This document shows, in pieces, positions 7,544-12,346 of a stretch of DNA of 12,346 bases. A program made the position numbers and the translations under genes. The stretch is from assembly GCA_964623885.1 (NCBI GenBank), contig CAZUVM010000244.1, positions 1-12,346 on the forward strand, in the 5' to 3' direction. The notes beneath the pieces are model-generated. The model did not search any database. It had not been told where the DNA came from and saw nothing but the letters and a program-made list of their open reading frames with translations. This stretch comes from CAZUVM01 sp964623885. Lineage in GTDB: Bacteria > Verrucomicrobiota > Verrucomicrobiia > Limisphaerales > UBA8199. The stretch's first letter is position 1. Each line of letters starts with the position of its first letter.

Positions 7544-7924
7544 AAGATCAACGGCTTTTTAGTTAGGAACTGCAAGAGACTAACGCGCCCGGCCTTTGAC
7601 CAACCTGCTCGGCAGCGAGGTGCGAGGGGTTATGAACAAACTCAAACCCAGACGGGCCTAAAAGTCAAGGACATATGTTAGGCGTTATGAACAGTGCAAA
7701 AAGAACAACTTAAGTCGTACATCGACCGCATTGAGACTTTGTGCTATGGTTTGCGCAGCTAATTCTGGGAGCCGTTCCACCCGGGCCTGCGTTTCGGTTG
7801 CTTTCATCCGCCGACTCCCTACGTTCGGCGCCCTGAGGTAGAACTGCCGACGGGGTATTAAATCTTTCAAAAAAGTTGAAAGAAATGAGCAGGCTAAGGC
7901 AGTACTGGTATGAGCGCTTAACAT
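7544..7924. other. 381-base divergent intergenic region
   Basis: This gap must hold promoters for the barrel gene (leftward) and the sigma-factor gene (rightward). No protein of recognisable type is encoded. It contains a ten-base direct repeat, GTTATGAACA, at 7629-7638 and 7684-7693, and a perfect inverted repeat at 7863-7883 close to the sigma-factor start. A TTGAGA hexamer occurs at 7731-7736 without a -10 hexamer at normal spacing. Confidence 0.5.
7863..7883. repeat. Perfect 8-bp inverted repeat upstream of the ECF sigma gene
   Basis: TCTTTCAA (7863-7870) and TTGAAAGA (7876-7883) are exact inverted copies around AAAAG. The element lies 41 bases before the sigma-factor ATG, so it could be an operator for a dimeric regulator or a hairpin in the leader. 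It is AT-rich against a GC-rich background. Function is inference. Confidence 0.4.
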
Positions 7925-8548
7925 ATGAACCCGGGCCACGCCGATCACCTGCCCACGCGCCAGAGTTTGCTGGAGCGGCTGAGGCAATTGGACGATCAGG
8001 AAAGCTGGCGCGACTTTTTCAACCTCTATTGGGGACTGCTTTATGGCACGGCGATTCGAGCCGGGTTGAATGATTCCGAGGCCCAGGATGTGGTGCAGGA
8101 CACGATCATCCACGTCGCCAAAAAGATGAGCGGATTCAAGTACGACCCGGCAGTGGATTCCTTTAAGGGCTGGCTCTTATACCTGACGCGAAAGCGCATC
8201 GCCATGGAATATCGAAAGCGAGCGCGCCAGCGTGTCCAGGTGGCCACGGTGATCGACGAAGGCACCGATGAGATCGAGGCGATTCCCGACCCCGCGGGCG
8301 TTAATTTGGAAGCGGTATGGGATGAGGAATGGGCGCGGTCCATGTGGGAGGCAGCACTGGGCCGGGTGAAGGCGCAAATGGCGCTCAAACAGTTCCAAAT
8401 GTTCGACCTTTACGTATTGAAAGAGCGCCCGGCGTCGGAAGTGGCGCAAACGCTCGGCGTTACTGTTGCCCAGGTCTACCTGGCCAAGCACCGCATCTCC
8501 AGCTTGTTGCAGAAGGAGCTCGTGCAATTGAAAGCGCAGCTCGGCTGA
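7925..8548 (+). CDS. ECF-type RNA polymerase sigma-70 family factor
   Basis: This 207-residue cytoplasmic protein is a two-domain ECF sigma factor, which directs RNA polymerase to a specific promoter set. Sigma region 2 covers about 26-97: DFFNLYWGLLYGTAIRAGL, then DSEAQDVVQDTIIHVAKKM, the core-binding helix pattern, then FKGWLLYLTRKRIAMEYRKR for -10 recognition. Region 4 covers about 148-203, with a helix-turn-helix in ASEVAQTLGVTVAQVYLAKH. The linker is acidic. No anti-sigma factor is adjacent; a Ser/Thr kinase gene begins 182 bases downstream on the same strand. In PVC bacteria several ECF groups are encoded beside Ser/Thr kinases, so control by phosphorylation is a reasonable inference. 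ATG 7925 fits the family length; there is no Shine-Dalgarno sequence. The inverted repeat at 7863-7883 may take part in its control. Confidence 0.9.
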   Translation: MNPGHADHLPTRQSLLERLRQLDDQESWRDFFNLYWGLLYGTAIRAGLNDSEAQDVVQDTIIHVAKKMSGFKYDPAVDSFKGWLLYLTRKRIAMEYRKRARQRVQVATVIDEGTDEIEAIPDPAGVNLEAVWDEEWARSMWEAALGRVKAQMALKQFQMFDLYVLKERPASEVAQTLGVTVAQVYLAKHRISSLLQKELVQLKAQLG

Positions 8549-8585
8549 TCGATGAACCCCCCGAAGAGGACGGGGCTGTAAACCC

Positions 8586-8615
8586 TTGACTACGCGAGGA
8601 GTTTTGTCATAGTTT
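8586..8615 (+). promoter_or_regulatory. Candidate promoter for the large kinase gene
   Basis: A TTGACT -35-like hexamer (8586-8591) is followed after 18 bases by TAGTTT (8610-8615), a weak -10. It is in an AT-rich pocket between the sigma-factor stop and the kinase. A start near 8622 would give a leader of about 110 bases to the GTG at 8731. The nearby stem CCCCG/CGGGG (8559-8575) could weakly separate the two transcripts. Prediction by eye only. Confidence 0.4.
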
Positions 8616-8729
8616 AATTAATCCACGGAATTAGATTTGTTAGTACCGGTTTCTGTGGCTTGCTGGCTTGAAAGGTCAAATCTTACGGGGCGCCCGCCGG
8701 CCGGGCCGCAGGCCCAATTCGGGTTGCGC

Positions 8730-8748
8730 GGTGGTCCGGCAGACCACC
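8730..8748 (+). promoter_or_regulatory. Hairpin covering the probable kinase start codon
   Basis: GGTGGTC (8730-8736) pairs perfectly with GACCACC (8742-8748) around the loop CGGCA. The likely GTG start (8731) lies inside the 5' arm, so the fold could limit translation if that start is right. The flanking sequence (8690-8715) is also very GC-rich. The hairpin itself is seen; a regulatory role is inferred. Confidence 0.35.
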
Positions 8749-11700
8749 AAGCCACCGCATATCCCGGACCACGAATTGCTCCGCAGCATCGGCCAGGGCA
8801 GTTACGGCACTGTCTGGCTGGCGCGAAACGTGATGGGAACCTACCGCGCGGTCAAGGTAGTGCGGCGCGGCTCCTTTCCTGACGCGTCGCCGTTCGAGCG
8901 GGAATTCGCTGGATTGAAGCGGTTTGAACCGATTTCGCGCACACACCCGGGACTGATGGGCATCCTGCACGTCGGGAGAAATGAACGCCGCGCCTATCTT
9001 TATTGCATCATGGAGTTGGCTGACGATGTTGCGACAGGTCAGATAATCCATCCGGACCGTTACGTGCCCCGAACGCTTGGGAGCGACCTGGCGGCACGGG
9101 CGACATTGCCCTTGGGAGAATGCGTCGAGATTGGGGTGAGCCTGGCGGCAGCGCTGAAAGCGCTGCACCGCCACGGACTAGTCCACCGCGACATCAAGCC
9201 TTCGAACATCATTTTCGTCGACGGAGTGCCAAAACTGGCCGATATCGGCCTGGTGACGGACGTTGGCGAGGCCACCACTGCTGTAGGCACACTCGGGTAT
9301 GCGCCGCTTGAAGACCAGGGTCGCCCAACCGCTGATGTTTATAGTCTGGGCAAAGTCTTGTATCGAATTAGCACCGGAAAAAGCCCGGATCGGTTTCCAG
9401 AGCTACCCGCCGAATTGAATGGGCTTGCGGCCAGTCCGCAATTCAGACGGTTCAACGATGTTGTCTTAAAGGCTTGTCACAGCAGCGCTGCCGAGCGTTA
9501 TCAATCCGCTGAGGCGCTAAGTCTGGCATTAAGCAGTTGTTTGCGGGCCGCAGAAGCGCCGGCGCGGCAGGATGTCCGCCCAGGTGCCAATGATGTTACA
9601 ATGGCTCCGTCGTCTGCCGGGAGCGAGCGCAAACTCCTGACGGTGCTTATGGTTCATATCATACGCACCAAAAAGACGGATCCCGAAACGGCTCAAACTT
9701 TCATGCGGGTGTGCATGGGTTTAATCCGGCCGGTAGTCGAACGGTTCGGCGGGGCGGTGGCACAGGTATTGAGCGATGGCGTGGTGTGCGTTTTTGGCGA
9801 ACCCCTCGCATGCGAAGATCATGCGCGCCGTGGCGCGCAATCAGCGCTGGGTATCCGTCTGCTGTTAGCGGAGCAGAGACAGCGACTGCGCGAGGCGTAT
9901 GGTTTCGGCTTCGAAGCCCGGCTCAGCTTGAACACGGGCCTGGCCATTGCGGGTCAGTCGAGCCCCGATCTGCCCTTGGGGGGAGACTTGGTTGACATCG
10001 CGGCCGGTATGGTGCGGCTTACCGACGCAGACCAAATAACCCTCACCGACGCGACACGCCGGTCGATTGAAGATTTTTTTGTCATTCGCGATTTGGGTGA
10101 CCGACAGCTCCCGGGCGGAGAGACCCGAATGCAGATGTACCAGGTCAATAGCTCGCGGGAACTGCGCACCCGCCTGGAAGCCGGAGCGCAGCGCGGATTG
10201 ACGCCGTTCGTTGGCCGGAGCAAGGAAATGGAGCTGTTGCGCGATCGATTCACGGAAGCTCGAAAAGGTAATGGGCAGATCATCTTGCTGGCGGGCGAAC
10301 CTGGGGTGGGCAAGTCGCGTCTGCTGCTGGAGTTTCAACAATCGCTGGGTGCTGGGGAGGCGTGCTGGTTGGCGGGCAGGTCGATTTCTTACGGCGCACA
10401 AATGGCGTACTTGCCAATTATCGACCTGGTGAAACGTTTTTTCCGCATCGAGCAAACGGATGAGCCGGACAAAGTTTGCGCGCTGCTGGAAGCCGGCGCG
10501 CGTGACTTGGGCGAACAGGTGCAGAACGGTCTGCCGCTGCTCAAGCAGCTTTTGTCCATCACCACGGGCGGCGAAACGGGGACCGAATTAAGCGCGGAAC
10601 AGCGCCGGATCCGGACGTTTGAAGCGCTGCGCAACCTGGTGCTCAAGCAGGCGCAGCGCTGTCCTGTTATCCTGGTAATCGAAGACCTGCATTGGGTGGA
10701 CCGGACGTCGGAGGAGTTCCTGATCTGGCTGGCCGACTCGCTCAGCATGGCGCGGGTGCTGATGCTGCTGACCTACCGGCCGGATTATCGCCAACGGTTT
10801 CCTGAGCGCTCTTTCGTAACTCATTTGAAACTGCAGCATTTGACGGGCGAGGAGAGCCTGGAAATGGCGAGCCACGTACTGGCGGGGCGGCGGCTTCCCG
10901 GACAGCTCCACGACCTGGTGCTAGCCAAAGCCGAGGGCAACCCGTTTTTCGTTGAAGAAATGATCAAGTCATTGCTCGAAAGCGGGGCGCTGAAGCAGCA
11001 CGACGGAAGCTACGAAGTTACGCGCAGCTGGAACGAAGTGCCGGACAGCATCCAGGACGTAATCTTGAGCCGTGTAGATCGGCTTGAGGAATCGCCGCGC
11101 AAAGCCTTGCAGTTGGCGTCGGTGATTGGCCGTGAGTTCTCGGTTTCATTGCTGGAAACGATCGCTGACCTTGCCGAACCTCTGAGCGAATCGCTGCGCA
11201 AGCTCAAGGCCCTGGAATTGATTTACGAGCGCAGCGTATTTCCAGAGCACACTTGCTTTTTCAAGCATGCGTTGACGCAAGAGGTCGCCTATAACAGTTT
11301 GCTGCTGCAGCGGCGCAAAGAACTGCACTGCCTGGTTGCGGCGGCCATCGAGGAGCTGTACGCCGGCCGATTGACGGATTTCTATGGATTGCTGGCCTAT
11401 CATTATCAGAGGGGAGAAGAATGGGAGCGCGCTTTGGAATACTTGCAGCGGACCGCGCGACGTTTCCGCGAGGTGGGCGCCTATCGGGAGGAGGCGCAGC
11501 AATTGGGCCGCGCGATGGCGGTGGCAGAGCGGTTGGGCCAGGCTCCCTTGTTGGCTCAACTGCGAGGGCAGCGCGGAATAGCTTGGGTCAAATGCGGCCG
11601 CTGGTCCGAGGCCCGGCCGGACCTGGAAGCGGCTTTAGCGGAGGCGCCGCCCGAACACACCGCCCGACGCGCGGAATTAATATCGGGGCTGGCCGGCGCG

Positions 11701-12346
11701 TGTTTCTGGAGCCTGGACGTTCCAGGAATGCAACGATACGCCGCCGAGGCCCAGGCGCTGGTGGAACGCGCCGGAAACGACAGTTTGAGCAATGACCTCG
11801 TGGCGGACCTGCTCGCCTGGCTGGGTGGCAGCCACCAGATGCACGGCGATTTGGCCGTGGCTACCGACCTGTTTGAAAGAGCCCTGGCGCGAGCCGGAGG
11901 ATTCTGTTCCGCGGCTTTGGCCATGTACCCTTTGGCGCTTTATTTTCAAGGGCGCACCGCGGCGGCGCTGGACCGCGCCCGTGAGGCCGCGTTGGCCTTT
12001 CGCGGGCTGAGCGATGTGTTTGCCGCAACATTTGGTCACGCGCATCTGGGCTTGGCTTTGGCCGCCAGCGGCCGTTATGCCGAGGCGAGCCGCGTCTTCG
12101 ACGAAGCGCGACAATTGGGCCGCAAACATGAGATCTGGACTTTTCTCGCGCGAACCCTGGCCATGGCGGCCGGCTTTCACCTGGATGTTTTTGACTTTAA
12201 GGGCAACGAGATTCTGGCTGAAGAGGCGCGCGAACAAGCTCGCTCGGCCGGATTCCACCCTTCGGCGGTCAGTGCCGGCCTGGACCTCGTCTTCAACTTC
12301 ACGCGCCGGGGAGAAATTGGCCGCGCCGAGCGTCTGGTAAATGAGT
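8731..12346 (+). CDS. Multidomain Ser/Thr kinase with cyclase-like, AAA/NTPase and TPR regions (3' end beyond window)
   Basis: At least 1205 residues are visible, numbered from GTG 8731; the frame is still open at the edge. Kinase domain, 13-273: glycine loop GQGSYG (21-26), Lys42, helix-C Glu (E56 or E58), catalytic Asp154 in VHRDIKPSN, and DIG instead of DFG at Asp171; it looks active. Class III cyclase-like domain, about 298-460: aligned catalytic positions are altered (His309 for the first metal Asp, Asp422 and Gly426 for the Asn/Arg pair; Asp349 kept), so cyclase activity is unlikely. NTPase, about 489-800: Walker A GEPGVGKS (522-529), Walker B-like LVIEDLHWVD (Glu651, Asp652). Helical TPR-like repeats run from about 885 onward. 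It probably senses and relays a signal in the cytoplasm, perhaps to the ECF factor upstream. There is no in-frame ATG ahead of the glycine loop, and the frame closes at TAG 8641; TTG 8668 is the other start. No Shine-Dalgarno sequence is seen. Confidence 0.87.
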   Translation, partial: MVRQTTKPPHIPDHELLRSIGQGSYGTVWLARNVMGTYRAVKVVRRGSFPDASPFEREFAGLKRFEPISRTHPGLMGILHVGRNERRAYLYCIMELADDVATGQIIHPDRYVPRTLGSDLAARATLPLGECVEIGVSLAAALKALHRHGLVHRDIKPSNIIFVDGVPKLADIGLVTDVGEATTAVGTLGYAPLEDQGRPTADVYSLGKVLYRISTGKSPDRFPELPAELNGLAASPQFRRFNDVVLKACHSSAAERYQSAEALSLALSSCLRAAEAPARQDVRPGANDVTMAPSSAGSERKLLTVLMVHIIRTKKTDPETAQTFMRVCMGLIRPVVERFGGAVAQVLSDGVVCVFGEPLACEDHARRGAQSALGIRLLLAEQRQRLREAYGFGFEARLSLNTGLAIAGQSSPDLPLGGDLVDIAAGMVRLTDADQITLTDATRRSIEDFFVIRDLGDRQLPGGETRMQMYQVNSSRELRTRLEAGAQRGLTPFVGRSKEMELLRDRFTEARKGNGQIILLAGEPGVGKSRLLLEFQQSLGAGEACWLAGRSISYGAQMAYLPIIDLVKRFFRIEQTDEPDKVCALLEAGARDLGEQVQNGLPLLKQLLSITTGGETGTELSAEQRRIRTFEALRNLVLKQAQRCPVILVIEDLHWVDRTSEEFLIWLADSLSMARVLMLLTYRPDYRQRFPERSFVTHLKLQHLTGEESLEMASHVLAGRRLPGQLHDLVLAKAEGNPFFVEEMIKSLLESGALKQHDGSYEVTRSWNEVPDSIQDVILSRVDRLEESPRKALQLASVIGREFSVSLLETIADLAEPLSESLRKLKALELIYERSVFPEHTCFFKHALTQEVAYNSLLLQRRKELHCLVAAAIEELYAGRLTDFYGLLAYHYQRGEEWERALEYLQRTARRFREVGAYREEAQQLGRAMAVAERLGQAPLLAQLRGQRGIAWVKCGRWSEARPDLEAALAEAPPEHTARRAELISGLAGACFWSLDVPGMQRYAAEAQALVERAGNDSLSNDLVADLLAWLGGSHQMHGDLAVATDLFERALARAGGFCSAALAMYPLALYFQGRTAAALDRAREAALAFRGLSDVFAATFGHAHLGLALAASGRYAEASRVFDEARQLGRKHEIWTFLARTLAMAAGFHLDVFDFKGNEILAEEAREQARSAGFHPSAVSAGLDLVFNFTRRGEIGRAERLVNE

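Noticed and set aside
7685..8113. 142-codon minus-strand frame across the divergent gap and the sigma gene
   Set aside because: Much of it is antisense to well-conserved sigma region 2; no domain recognised.
8552..8581. Nine-codon ATG frame just after the sigma factor, as a leader peptide
   Set aside because: It ends before the candidate promoter at 8586, has no regulatory codon run, and is easily expected by chance.
8637..8882. 81-codon plus-strand frame at the start of the kinase region
   Set aside because: It is out of frame with the kinase glycine loop and lysine motif, which are unmistakable in the other frame.
9865..10455. 196-codon minus-strand frame
   Set aside because: It is antisense to the cyclase-like and NTPase domains; long antisense frames are common in GC-rich coding DNA.

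Overview
The window looks like a chromosomal stretch from a member of the Verrucomicrobiota, probably near the Pedosphaera/Limisphaera group. This is inferred from protein style, not from a marker gene. Three things point there: a large secreted protein ending in the short tail (TNW..VPGS...IPID...FYRL) common in these bacteria; a Ser/Thr kinase of the PVC type, with DIG in place of DFG and a PRTL-containing insert, next to an ECF sigma factor; and almost no Shine-Dalgarno sequences.

Layout. Positions 1-49 are the 3' part of a tRNA-Ala(GGC). A POT/PTR-family peptide transporter follows (95-1501). A structured 332-base gap leads into a large secreted glucose/sorbosone-dehydrogenase-like protein (1834-4440) with two bacterial Ig-like domains. 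After a hairpin-rich gap comes a second, unrelated-looking member of the same beta-propeller family fused to an N-terminal cytochrome c (4701-6500). A 342-residue outer-membrane beta-barrel protein faces it on the minus strand (6515-7543); the two stop codons are only 14 bases apart. A 381-base divergent gap separates that gene from an ECF sigma factor (7925-8548). A promoter-like box and a non-ATG start lead into a very large multidomain regulator (8731 to the window end, open at the 3' edge): Ser/Thr kinase, class III cyclase-like domain, AAA/NTPase, TPR-like helices.

How the genes may work together. The left half reads as nutrient uptake and periplasmic or extracellular oxidation: peptide import, two predicted PQQ-type sugar dehydrogenases (one able to pass electrons to its own haem) and an outer-membrane barrel. 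The right half is signalling: the ECF factor and the kinase are probably a regulatory pair, a known arrangement in PVC bacteria. No sequence feature ties the two halves to each other.

The most interesting object is the large kinase. Its kinase catalytic residues are present, but its cyclase-like domain has lost one metal-binding Asp and the Asn/Arg pair used in catalysis, so it is probably a pseudo-cyclase in the middle of a kinase-NTPase signalling protein. No mobile element, CRISPR array, integrase or defence gene was seen.
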